Of a DNA stretch of 64,000 nt, positions 8,514-16,141 are shown one piece after another. This DNA is from Methylomonas sp. LW13. Lineage in GTDB: Bacteria > Pseudomonadota > Gammaproteobacteria > Methylococcales > Methylomonadaceae. Made by a program: the position numbers and the translations under genes. The notes below the pieces were generated by a model. That model was not told where the DNA came from. It did not search any database and saw only the letters and a program-made list of their open reading frames with translations. Location: contig NZ_CP033381.1 of NCBI RefSeq assembly GCF_016865255.1, positions 2,232,001 through 2,296,000 of the forward strand, read 5' to 3'. Position 1 is the first letter of the stretch. Every line of letters begins with the position of its first letter.

Positions 8514-8631
8514 TGCTTTCATATACTCGCGAGGGAAACCTACCTCTGAGCACCGCTTTTAGCCGTTCACAACAGCCCCCACGGGCGCTTTCCCGGAGGA
8601 TACTTTACTTTCGAGAATAAATAATTTGATT
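8514..8631. other. intergenic segment with imperfect pairing
   Basis: This 118-base gap between two converging genes contains GAGGGAAA near 8530 and TTTCCCGGAGG near 8590, which can pair around a GC-rich interior (CCCCCACGGGCG). It may act as a bidirectional terminator. No U tract of note is present on either strand. Confidence 0.3.
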
Positions 8632-9603
8632 CTAAGCTATACGATCCGGTATGTCTTTGCCGGAGAAATAAGCCTTAAGATTTTCCAGCACCTTTTCCCC
8701 CATCGCGGTGCGCGTTGCAATCGTGGCGCTGCCCAAGTGGGGGAGCAGTGTGGCGTTTTCCAGCGCCAAAAAGCCCTGATCTATGTTGGGTTCGCCTTCG
8801 TAAACATCCAGGCCGGCGCCGGCGATGCGTTTTTCTTGCAAGGCTTTGATCAAGGCCTTGCTATCTACCACATCGCCGCGCGCGGTATTGATCAAATGCG
8901 CAGTGGGTTTCATTAAATTCAAGGTTTTTTCATTGATTAAATGCCGAGTCTCGTTGCCGCCCGGACAATGCAGCGACACGTAATCGCATCGCGGTAATAG
9001 TGCTTCCAGCGTATCGCAACGCTCCGCCTTTAGTTCGTCAACGACGGCGGGGTCTGCCGGACTGGGCTTGAGATACAAAATTTTCATACCAAAGCCGTGA
9101 TGGGCTTTGCGCGCCATGGCTTGGGCGATGCGGCCGAAGCCGACTAGTCCGAGCGTGGCGCCGGTCACGTCACTGCTCATCATATGCGTTGGGCACCAGC
9201 CGGCCCATGCGCCGGCGCGCACTAGTCTGTCGCCTTCGGCGCCGCGCCGTGCAGACATCAGTAACAAAGTCATCGCAATATCAGCCGTGCTTTGTGTCAA
9301 CACGCCCGGGGTATTGGTGACGATTAGCCCCTGTTGTTTGGCGGCGGCAATATCGATATGGTTATAACCCACGCCAAAATTACCCAGGATTTTGCAGCGC
9401 TTGTTCGCGACATTCAGCACCTCGGCCGGCAGGGAATCGCAAACACTGGGGCACACCGCATCGTAATTTTGTAAAGCTAACCTAAATTCGTCAGCACTCA
9501 AGGGGTGGTCGTCGAGATTCAGTGTGACGTCGTAAAGCGCTTGCAATTTGGCTTCAACACTTGCCGGCCACCGGCGGCTAAGCAGGACTTTGGGTTTGTT
9601 CAT
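8632..9603 (-). CDS. hprA: hydroxypyruvate reductase (D-glycerate dehydrogenase)
   Basis: A 323-residue NAD(P)H-dependent D-isomer-specific 2-hydroxyacid dehydrogenase. In the serine cycle it reduces hydroxypyruvate to D-glycerate; some relatives also reduce glyoxylate. Full family length. The nucleotide-binding Rossmann motif is GLVGFGRIA at 152-160. The catalytic triad is Arg242 in TARGDV, Glu271 in YEGEP and His289 in LPHLGSA. The role in hydroxypyruvate reduction rests on context: serine-glyoxylate aminotransferase, malyl-CoA lyase and malate-CoA ligase lie within 7 kb. A truncated second copy of the 3' end lies at 5966. A gap of 57 bases separates it from the J-like gene upstream, so co-transcription is possible. 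Confidence 0.9.
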   Translation of the reverse strand: MNKPKVLLSRRWPASVEAKLQALYDVTLNLDDHPLSADEFRLALQNYDAVCPSVCDSLPAEVLNVANKRCKILGNFGVGYNHIDIAAAKQQGLIVTNTPGVLTQSTADIAMTLLLMSARRGAEGDRLVRAGAWAGWCPTHMMSSDVTGATLGLVGFGRIAQAMARKAHHGFGMKILYLKPSPADPAVVDELKAERCDTLEALLPRCDYVSLHCPGGNETRHLINEKTLNLMKPTAHLINTARGDVVDSKALIKALQEKRIAGAGLDVYEGEPNIDQGFLALENATLLPHLGSATIATRTAMGEKVLENLKAYFSGKDIPDRIA

Positions 9604-9660
9604 GGGATTTCCTATCGTAAAACTTCAGGTACTTTCAGGTTAGAATCGGTGGTGAGGTGG

Positions 9661-10509
9661 TTAAGGATCGACGGCCGGGTTGGAGGTCATTATGCCGCCA
9701 TTACCGTGATCACGGTCGTAGGCTTTTAAGCGTGCTGCCCGCAGGCTATTGATGCTGGCTATGTTTTCATCGTGTTGCTTTAGGGATCTTTGCCGCTGCA
9801 GGGCCAAATGTTGGTCTTTTTGCTCTTGCAAGGCCATCGCCATCGCCGGTTTTTGGTATTGCAGTTCGGCTTGGCGTTCGGCGATGTTTTGTTCTTGTGC
9901 ACGCGCGTCCGTGTTCAGACGTTTCTCCATTAAATCCAGGCCGCTAGCTTGGTTTTGCAGCTGTTGCTCGGTCAGTATTCTGGCGTCATCCAGCTGCTGT
10001 TGCCTGAGCCTTAATTCCATTTCCGCGCGTTTGGCTGCCTGTTCGTCTTGGTATTGAGCGCTAATCTGTTGATTTTCGCGTAACGCTTGCTCCCGCTGGT
10101 TTTTTAGCAATTCGGCAGCCTCAATAGCTTTGTCATTTTGGATGCGCTCTAGTTCGGCTTGTTGTTTGGTTTGCTGATGATCGTGATAAAGCCAAGAGCC
10201 AATTGGAAATAGCAGCAGTGCGGCAATCGCTACTCGTTGCAACCATGGTGATACGGGATGGCGGTTGATAGTGGCGGGTGGCGATAGATCCTGCGGCAAG
10301 CGGCTGGCTGCCAATTTACGATCATAGGCGATGCGCCGATTGGCGTCGGACAGGATTACAAATGCTTCTCGGGTTCGGTTCAGTGTATCGATGCCGGCGT
10401 CGTCTTCGCGTTTTAGCAAATGGCGTTCAATATCCTTGAATGCGCGATGGATTTGTTCGTCGTCGGCGGACTCGGGTATGTTTAACAGTTGATATAGAGT
10501 TTTTGCCAT
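9661..10509 (-). CDS. membrane protein with degenerate J-domain and coiled coil
   Basis: A 282-residue protein. Residues 1-70 look like a DnaJ domain: YQLLNIPESADDEQI at the start and AYDRKL at the end, but the HPD tripeptide that stimulates Hsp70 is replaced (RHLLKRED), so it is unlikely to be a normal co-chaperone. One membrane helix follows (AIAALLLFPIGSWLY), then about 150 residues of Gln/Glu/Ala/Leu/Arg-rich coiled coil. Topology is probably J-like domain in the cytoplasm and coiled coil in the periplasm, or the whole on one side if the helix is an anchor. A TTG lies 15 bases further upstream, but GGGAG sits 8 bases before the ATG at 10509, so I start there. No function is assigned. Confidence 0.75.
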   Translation of the reverse strand: MAKTLYQLLNIPESADDEQIHRAFKDIERHLLKREDDAGIDTLNRTREAFVILSDANRRIAYDRKLAASRLPQDLSPPATINRHPVSPWLQRVAIAALLLFPIGSWLYHDHQQTKQQAELERIQNDKAIEAAELLKNQREQALRENQQISAQYQDEQAAKRAEMELRLRQQQLDDARILTEQQLQNQASGLDLMEKRLNTDARAQEQNIAERQAELQYQKPAMAMALQEQKDQHLALQRQRSLKQHDENIASINSLRAARLKAYDRDHGNGGIMTSNPAVDP

Positions 10510-10647
10510 ATTCGCATCTCCCAACGCTTTGTCGTCTGATGATCGGTAGATAGCGGACTAGCCCCAGACAATGCCGGTGCTGAACAAAGCACCGGCAGAT
10601 GGGACTATAAAGAATTGAAATTAACAGTGCAAACGTCCGCTAAAAAT

Positions 10648-11184
10648 TTAATCGGTGACGATTGCCAGCTTTTCTTGGTTCCTACGCAGCAACGCTAAAG
10701 AACCCAGCATGCAGCCCAATACGAACCAAGTTAGCGTGGCGAGGGGCATAGATGACAAGGATTTTTCACTAAGCACCGCAACGTCTGGCTGGCCGGGTTG
10801 GGCATCTGCGGTTTTCTCCATTAGAAACTGGTAACCAATGTCGGGGATAAATGACCAGGCTCCGCTACTGATGGCGGGATAGTTCATCACGGACCAGTTC
10901 ACTGCGCCAATTTCGCGCGCTTCTATGGTATTTCCGCGATTTAATCCTGAGGTGTAAATGGCTTCCATAACGCAAGTGTTGATCTGGTCGATGCTATGGT
11001 TGCCGGTTAAGCTGCTGGGTAGCCAGCATAGGCCGGGTGCTAAAAAGTCGGAATTTGGCGCCAAGCTATTTTGAGTGGCGTTTTTTAGCAATTCTTGATG
11101 GTGAACTTCAGTGGGCTCGTGTTCATGAATTTCCGCATGAGCAGGAGCGATCAGTGCTGCTAACAACAATAGGCGGTGTCTCAT
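10648..11184 (-). CDS. small exported protein with C-terminal membrane anchor
   Basis: A 178-residue protein of unknown function. It has a signal peptide cut after APAHA; the mature N terminus is His/Glu-rich (EIHEHEPTEVHH), which could bind metal. Two cysteines (in GLCWLP and NTCVME) may form a disulphide. A membrane helix near the end (LTWFVLGCMLGSLALL) with RRNQEK after it gives an anchor with a short cytoplasmic tail. The frame stays open 20 codons further upstream, but AAAGGAG lies 7 bases before the ATG at 11184, which fixes the start. It lies between hprA/J-like genes and sgaA on the same strand; a functional link is not shown. Confidence 0.7.
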   Translation of the reverse strand: MRHRLLLLAALIAPAHAEIHEHEPTEVHHQELLKNATQNSLAPNSDFLAPGLCWLPSSLTGNHSIDQINTCVMEAIYTSGLNRGNTIEAREIGAVNWSVMNYPAISSGAWSFIPDIGYQFLMEKTADAQPGQPDVAVLSEKSLSSMPLATLTWFVLGCMLGSLALLRRNQEKLAIVTD

Positions 11185-11523
11185 GATTTTCTCCTTTGGT
11201 TTTGGAGTCAGAAGATAACTCAAAAAAATATCAAGCAATAGCAATGCCCTTATTTAAAAAGTCTTTTATTTTAAATAATTACTGATGTTTTCATTGTTTT
11301 TGATGTGAAAAATCAGGTGTTTTTGGTGTGGAATGGTGCAAAAGATGGTTAGTTTTGGTGCTTAAAGCACAAAACACAGCTGCTTGTCTCGTGTTCTAAA
11401 GTACAGGGAAGTGCTATATCCGCCTGTTTTGGGCTGTGATGGGGGGCTAGGGCGGAGGGAATAACAAGCTGATCGAATGACGGGTGGCTGGTTAAGCAGG
11501 CCACCCGCCAAATCTAGGGAATG
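11185..11523. other. intergenic region between sgaA and the small exported protein
   Basis: About 340 bases, AT-rich toward 11230-11330. It holds the hairpin that probably ends the sgaA message (11481-11507) and the promoter region of the 178-residue protein. I found no gene and no clear promoter match. Confidence 0.5.
11481..11507 (-). terminator. hairpin downstream of sgaA
   Basis: CGGGTGGC (11481-11488) pairs with GCCACCCG (11500-11507). It lies just past the sgaA stop on the leftward strand. There is no U tract, so termination may be factor-assisted. Confidence 0.5.
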
Positions 11524-12690
11524 TTATTTAGCCGTTGAGCGGTAATACTCGATGGCTGCAGCTACGCCGCTGCCGGCTTTGATGTCAAAGCCATGGTCCA
11601 GCATAGCCATTTCCACGCCGGCAATCGCACCCAACAAGGAAACATCGTTCATATCGCCAACGTGGCCGATGCGGAACACTTTACCGGCTACTTCGCTAAG
11701 GCCTGCGCCCAATGAAATGTTGTATTTGTTGTACGCGGTGCTGATGACGTGGCGGGCATCTTTATCGGCCGGTACCACGATGGCAGTGACGGTGTCGGAG
11801 TCCCAACCTGCTTGCGCGCAAGTTTGCAAGCCCCAGGCCGCGACTGCACGGCGCACGCCTTCACCCAAGCGGTGATGACGGGCGTAGACGTTTTCCATAC
11901 CTTCTTCCAGCAACAATTCCAGCGCTTTACGCAGGCCGTACAACATTGGTGTGGATGGCGTGTAAGGGGTGTAGCCGTCTTTATTGGAGGCTGCCATGTC
12001 TTTCAATGAGAAGAAAGACCGCGGGAAGTTGCTGTTGTCAATCGCGGCCAGGGCTTTTTGGCTGAAGCCCAGAATTGCCAGGCCGGCAGGTAACATAAAG
12101 CCTTTTTGCGAGCCGGCGATGCTGGCGTCCACGCCCCATTCGTCTTGACGGAAATCCAGGCTGCCTATCGAGCTGACACCGTCGACGAACAGCAACGCAG
12201 GATGGCTTGCCGTATCCAGCGCTTTGCGCACGCCAGGGATGTCGCTGGTGACGCCGGTAGAAGTTTCGTTATGTGTCGCCAGAATCGCTTTGATTTCGTG
12301 GTTTTTATCTTCGTTAAGACGCGCCTGCAAATGATCCAAAGGAATGCCTTTGCCCCATTCAACCTGATGAATTTCCACGTCAAAGCCCAGTTTTTTTGAA
12401 GCTTCCGCCCACAAATGACCGAACTGACCAAAGCGGTAAATCAATACCTTATCGCCTTGGTTCAGGCAGTTGGTCATCGCCACTTCCCAGCCGGCGGTGC
12501 CGGTGGCGGGGAATACGAAGCATTGGCCGGTTTCGGTGCGGAACACTTTTTTCAGGTCTTCCAAAATCGGCGCCAGCAATTTAGGGAAGATAGGCGAACG
12601 GTGATCTTCCATCGGCACATGCATCGCGCTCAGAATTTCATGTGGGGTATTGGTTGGCCCTGGAACAAATAGGTGATTGCGACCTGCCAT
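11524..12690 (-). CDS. sgaA: serine-glyoxylate aminotransferase
   Basis: A 388-residue PLP-dependent class V aminotransferase. It transfers the amino group of serine to glyoxylate, giving hydroxypyruvate and glycine, the amino-shuttle step of the serine cycle. The PLP-binding lysine is Lys196 in AGSQKGFMLPAG; the aspartate that holds the pyridine nitrogen is Asp170 in LFVDGVSS; FVPGPTNTP at 8-16 is the family N terminus. Full length and intact. AGGAG lies 8-9 bases before the ATG. It diverges from mclA across a 207-base region, and the product of its reaction feeds the reductase at 8632. Annotation as the closely related alanine-glyoxylate enzyme is possible on sequence alone, but the serine-cycle context favours this call. 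Confidence 0.93.
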   Translation of the reverse strand: MAGRNHLFVPGPTNTPHEILSAMHVPMEDHRSPIFPKLLAPILEDLKKVFRTETGQCFVFPATGTAGWEVAMTNCLNQGDKVLIYRFGQFGHLWAEASKKLGFDVEIHQVEWGKGIPLDHLQARLNEDKNHEIKAILATHNETSTGVTSDIPGVRKALDTASHPALLFVDGVSSIGSLDFRQDEWGVDASIAGSQKGFMLPAGLAILGFSQKALAAIDNSNFPRSFFSLKDMAASNKDGYTPYTPSTPMLYGLRKALELLLEEGMENVYARHHRLGEGVRRAVAAWGLQTCAQAGWDSDTVTAIVVPADKDARHVISTAYNKYNISLGAGLSEVAGKVFRIGHVGDMNDVSLLGAIAGVEMAMLDHGFDIKAGSGVAAAIEYYRSTAK

Positions 12691-12804
12691 CTGGTGTCTC
12701 CTTGGAATTTTGGAAGCTTAGAAAATCGCGGGATGTTGCCACAGAAGCCGTGATTCGGCAAGTCGTTTACTGGCGCAAACCTGCACCGAAGCTGACAAGC
12801 GCAA

Positions 12805-12832
12805 TTGACATTGCAGGCCCTGAAAGTAAAAT
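12805..12832 (+). promoter_or_regulatory. sigma-70 promoter for mclA-mtkAB
   Basis: TTGACA at 12805-12810 is a perfect -35 box; TAAAAT at 12827-12832 is a near-consensus -10 box; the spacer is 16 bases. The start of mclA is 65 bases downstream. It lies in the divergent region shared with sgaA, so one regulator could control both directions. Confidence 0.7.
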
Positions 12833-12897
12833 GTCACGTTCTTCAACCCATACATGGCGCGGTTTTTTAGCCGGCCAACCAACCGTAGGAAACATAC

Positions 12898-13851
12898 ATG
12901 AGTCACACTCTTTACGAAGCTAATGCCCAGCGCGTGCAACGTTGCGAATTGGCGGTACCGGGTTCCAGTCCGGAAATGTTTGAAAAAGCCTTAAAAAGTG
13001 GTGTGGACTTTGTGTTTCTCGATCTGGAAGACGCCGTTGCGCCTGACGATAAACTGCAAGCGCGGAAAAACGTCATCCAGGCCATCAACGATTTGGATTG
13101 GAAAGGTAACGGCATCACGCTGTCCGTACGTATCAACGGTCTGGATACGCAATATATGGTGCGCGACCTGGTTGACTTGGTCGAACAAGCCGGCGCTAAA
13201 ATCGATACGCTGTTGATTCCCAAAGTCGGCGTCTACGGCGATGTCTATATGGTCGACGCGATGCTGTCGCAGCTGGAAATGCAGGAAGGCCTGAAAAACA
13301 AAATCGGCATCGAGTGCCTGATCGAAACGGCACTGGGCATGGCCAACGTCGAAGATATTGCCAAACAAGGTGCGCTTAGCGGTCGGGTGGAAGCCCTGCA
13401 TTTTGGCGTCGCCGATTACGCGGCCAGCAACCGTGCCCGTACCGTCAATATCGGCGGTTTGAATCCCGATTACCCAGGCGACCAATGGCACGCAGCGATC
13501 AGCCGAATGACGGTAGCCTGCCGCGCCTACGGCCTGCGGCCTATCGACGGCCCATTCGGCGACATCAAAGACCCCGAGGGCTACAAAGCCGGTGCCCGCC
13601 GCGCGGCTGCTTTGGGTTGCGAGGGCAAGTGGGCCATTCATCCTTCACAAATCGCTTTGGCCAACGAAGTATTCACGCCGCCCGCTGCGGAAGTGGAAAA
13701 AGCCAAGCGCATCCTGGCGGCTTTGCAAGAAGCGGCCGCGCAAGGCAAAGGCGCTGCGGCCCTGGACGGTCGTTTGATCGATGCTGCTTCCGAACGGATG
13801 GCCAATAACATCGTCCGTGCCGCCGACGCGATTGCCGCCAAAACCAAATAG
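12898..13851 (+). CDS. mclA: L-malyl-CoA lyase (CitE/HpcH-aldolase family)
   Basis: A 317-residue lyase that splits malyl-CoA into acetyl-CoA and glyoxylate in the serine cycle. Length fits the Mcl1 family (about 320). Conserved features are FLDLEDAV at 40-47, Arg78 in SVRIN (CoA/substrate carboxylate contact), and the metal ligands Glu143 in LIETALG and Asp173 in GVADYAAS. The late motif GKWAIHPSQI is also typical. It is first in a rightward operon with mtkA and mtkB; the substrate malyl-CoA is made by those two products. A sigma-70 promoter lies at 12805. Confidence 0.93.
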   Translation: MSHTLYEANAQRVQRCELAVPGSSPEMFEKALKSGVDFVFLDLEDAVAPDDKLQARKNVIQAINDLDWKGNGITLSVRINGLDTQYMVRDLVDLVEQAGAKIDTLLIPKVGVYGDVYMVDAMLSQLEMQEGLKNKIGIECLIETALGMANVEDIAKQGALSGRVEALHFGVADYAASNRARTVNIGGLNPDYPGDQWHAAISRMTVACRAYGLRPIDGPFGDIKDPEGYKAGARRAAALGCEGKWAIHPSQIALANEVFTPPAAEVEKAKRILAALQEAAAQGKGAAALDGRLIDAASERMANNIVRAADAIAAKTK

Positions 13852-13859
13852 TCAAACCT

Positions 13860-13911
13860 AGGCTGGGTGGAACCCGGCTTGAAAGCGTTGCTGGGTGTAT
13901 CCACCCAGCCT
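13860..13911 (+). repeat. 12-bp-stem inverted repeat between mclA and mtkA
   Basis: AGGCTGGGTGGA (13860-13871) is perfectly complementary to TCCACCCAGCCT (13900-13911); the interior can pair further (ACCCGGC with a GCTGGGT run). It fills the 91-base gap. It may be a dispersed intergenic repeat or an RNA hairpin that tunes the ratio of mclA to mtkAB message. There is no U tract, so full termination is unlikely. Confidence 0.65.
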
Positions 13912-13942
13912 ACGAGATTCCTATCATATCAAGAGAGATACC

Positions 13943-15124
13943 ATGGACATTCATGAGTACCAAGCAAAACAGCTATTGGCCGATTACGGCGTGAAAATAG
14001 CGGACGGCGGTCTGGCCTATAGCCCGGAAGATGCGGTGCAACGTGCCCGCGACATCGGCGGTCACGTATGGGTGGTTAAAGCCCAGATTCATTCCGGCGC
14101 CCGTGGCAAGGCCGGCGGCATCAAAGTTTGCAAAACCCACGACGAAGTCAGCGATGCCGCCGAATCCTTGTTGGGTAAAAAACTGGTGACCCATCAAACC
14201 GGTCCGGCCGGCAAACAATGCTTGCGTCTCTATGTCGAAGCCGGCACCGATATTGCCAAGGAACTATATTTCAGCCTGCTGATTGATCGCGCCCAGGAAC
14301 GGATCGTCATGGTTGGCTCCGCGCAAGGCGGCATGGAGATCGAGGAACTGGCGGAAAACAATCCGGATGCGATCAAAAAAATCTACATCGAGCCAGCCGT
14401 TGGTTTGCAGGATTTCCAGGCGCGGGAAATGGCCTTTGCGCTGGGCTTGAACGCCGATCTGATTCCGCAAGCAGTGAAATTGATTCAAGGCTGCTACCGT
14501 GCCATGCGCGAACTGGACGCCAATATGGTGGAAATCAATCCTTTGGTCATTACCGGCCACGACGAATTGATCGCCCTAGATGCCAAAATGGGCTTCGACG
14601 ACAACGCCTTGTTCCGTCGGCAAAAAATCTCCGAATTGCGCGACAAAACGCAAGAAGACCCACGGGAAATGGCTGCGGCTGATAGAGGTTTGAGCTACGT
14701 CGGTCTGGACGGCGACATCGGCTGCATGATCAACGGTGCCGGCTTGGCGATGGCGACGATGGACATGATCAAACTGGCGGGCGGCGAGCCGGCGAATTTC
14801 CTGGACGTCGGCGGTGGCGCCTCGGCCGAACGCACCGAAAAAGCCTTTCGTATGGTGTTGCAGGATAAAAACGTCAAAGCCATGCTGGTCAACATTTTTG
14901 CCGGTATCAACCGTTGCGACTGGATTGCCGAAGGCGTGGTGCATGCGGTGAAAAAAATCGACATGCAGGTGCCGCTGGTGGTCCGTCTGTCCGGTACCAA
15001 CGTCGAGGAAGGCCGCAGAATCATCGAAGAAAGCGGTTTGCCGATCATCACGGCAAATACCTTGGCGGAAGCCGCCGAGAAAGCGGTCGAAGCCCGTAAC
15101 AAAGTTGTAGCCGCGCAAGCTTAA
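13943..15124 (+). CDS. mtkA: malate-CoA ligase (malate thiokinase) beta subunit
   Basis: A 393-residue ATP-grasp subunit homologous to succinyl-CoA synthetase beta (SucC). With MtkB it makes malyl-CoA from malate, CoA and ATP. Family marks: [12 protein letters not shown] start, [14 protein letters not shown] nucleotide-binding loop near residue 48, MVEINPL near 195, and [13 protein letters not shown] plus [15 protein letters not shown] in the C-terminal half. The frame opens 16 codons further upstream, but the conserved start and AAGAGAGA before the ATG at 13943 settle it. It could be taken for SucC; adjacency to malyl-CoA lyase and aminotransferase favours the malate enzyme. Confidence 0.92.
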   Translation: MDIHEYQAKQLLADYGVKIADGGLAYSPEDAVQRARDIGGHVWVVKAQIHSGARGKAGGIKVCKTHDEVSDAAESLLGKKLVTHQTGPAGKQCLRLYVEAGTDIAKELYFSLLIDRAQERIVMVGSAQGGMEIEELAENNPDAIKKIYIEPAVGLQDFQAREMAFALGLNADLIPQAVKLIQGCYRAMRELDANMVEINPLVITGHDELIALDAKMGFDDNALFRRQKISELRDKTQEDPREMAAADRGLSYVGLDGDIGCMINGAGLAMATMDMIKLAGGEPANFLDVGGGASAERTEKAFRMVLQDKNVKAMLVNIFAGINRCDWIAEGVVHAVKKIDMQVPLVVRLSGTNVEEGRRIIEESGLPIITANTLAEAAEKAVEARNKVVAAQA

Positions 15125-15133
15125 GGAACAAAC

Positions 15134-16021
15134 ATGGCAATTTTTATCGATCAAAACACTCGCATCATCGTTCAAGGCTTTACCGGTAAGATTGGTACTT
15201 TTCATGCCCAGGAGATGATCGATTACGGCTCCAACGTGGTCGGCGGCGTCACGCCGGGTAAGGGTGGGCAAAAACATCTGGACCGCCCGGTGTTCAATAC
15301 CGTCAAGGACGCTGTCGAACAAGCCGGCGCCGAAGCCAGCATCGTGTTCGTGCCGCCGGCTTATGCCGCGGACTCGATCATGGAAGCCGCCGAAGCCGGC
15401 ATCAAATACTGTGTATCTATCACTGATGGCATTCCGACTCAGGACATGATGAAGGTCAAAATCTTCCTGAGCAAATTTCCCAAGGAAAAACGCATGGTGC
15501 TGACCGGCCCTAACTGTGCCGGCACCATCAGTCCGGGCAAAGCCATGCTGGGCATCATGCCGGGGCATATTTATATACCTGGTAACGTCGGCATCGTCGG
15601 TCGTTCCGGTACCCTGGGTTACGAAGCGGCCGATCAAATGAAAGCGCTAGGCATCGGCGTGTCGACTTCAGTCGGTATCGGTGGCGACCCGATCAACGGT
15701 AGCTCGCACCGCGATATTCTGGAAAAATTCGAGCAAGATCCGGAAACCAAAGTCGTGGTGATGATCGGCGAAATCGGCGGACCGCAAGAAGTGGAAGCCG
15801 GTATGTTTGCCAAAGAACATATGACAAAGCCCGTTGTGGCCTACATCGCCGGTTTAACCGCTCCGAAAGGCCGCCGTATGGGCCACGCTGGAGCGATTAT
15901 CTCCTCGGTTGGCGAGTCGGCGGCGGAGAAAGTTGAGATGCTCAAAGAGTTGGGAGTGATTATTGCCCCAACTCCTGCGGCGATGGGTGAGACAGTGGCT
16001 AAGGTATTGGCAAAGCTGTAA
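15134..16021 (+). CDS. mtkB: malate-CoA ligase (malate thiokinase) alpha subunit
   Basis: A 295-residue subunit homologous to succinyl-CoA synthetase alpha (SucD). It binds CoA and carries the phosphohistidine, His251 in RRMGHAGAII. Other marks are VQGFTGKIGTFHA at 13-25 (CoA-binding Rossmann region), GPNCAGTISPG near 125-135 and GRSGTLGYEAA near 156. Nine bases separate it from mtkA and a strong terminator follows at 16041, so it ends the mclA-mtkA-mtkB operon. Confidence 0.93.
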   Translation: MAIFIDQNTRIIVQGFTGKIGTFHAQEMIDYGSNVVGGVTPGKGGQKHLDRPVFNTVKDAVEQAGAEASIVFVPPAYAADSIMEAAEAGIKYCVSITDGIPTQDMMKVKIFLSKFPKEKRMVLTGPNCAGTISPGKAMLGIMPGHIYIPGNVGIVGRSGTLGYEAADQMKALGIGVSTSVGIGGDPINGSSHRDILEKFEQDPETKVVVMIGEIGGPQEVEAGMFAKEHMTKPVVAYIAGLTAPKGRRMGHAGAIISSVGESAAEKVEMLKELGVIIAPTPAAMGETVAKVLAKL

Positions 16022-16040
16022 GTTACCCACCGCTAAAATA

Positions 16041-16064
16041 AAGCCCGCTTCGGCGGGCTTTTTT
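16041..16064 (+). terminator. rho-independent terminator of the mclA-mtkAB operon
   Basis: AAGCCCGC, loop TTCG, GCGGGCTT followed by TTTT: a GC-rich 8-bp stem closed by a stable UUCG-type tetraloop and a U run, 20 bases past the mtkB stop. Confidence 0.93.
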
Positions 16065-16141
16065 GTTTGTGTTGACTTGAGGTTCTTTAGCTTGCCCTGC
16101 CAAGCTGGTAACATCCCCTCTTTTGCCGTTTTGCCGGAATC

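Noticed and set aside
12991-13641. Leftward 216-codon frame inside mclA
   Set aside because: Overlaps a highly conserved gene fully and has no independent support.
14576-15637. Leftward 353-codon frame across mtkA and mtkB
   Set aside because: It spans two well-supported genes and the gap between them, with codon use mirroring them and no known motif.
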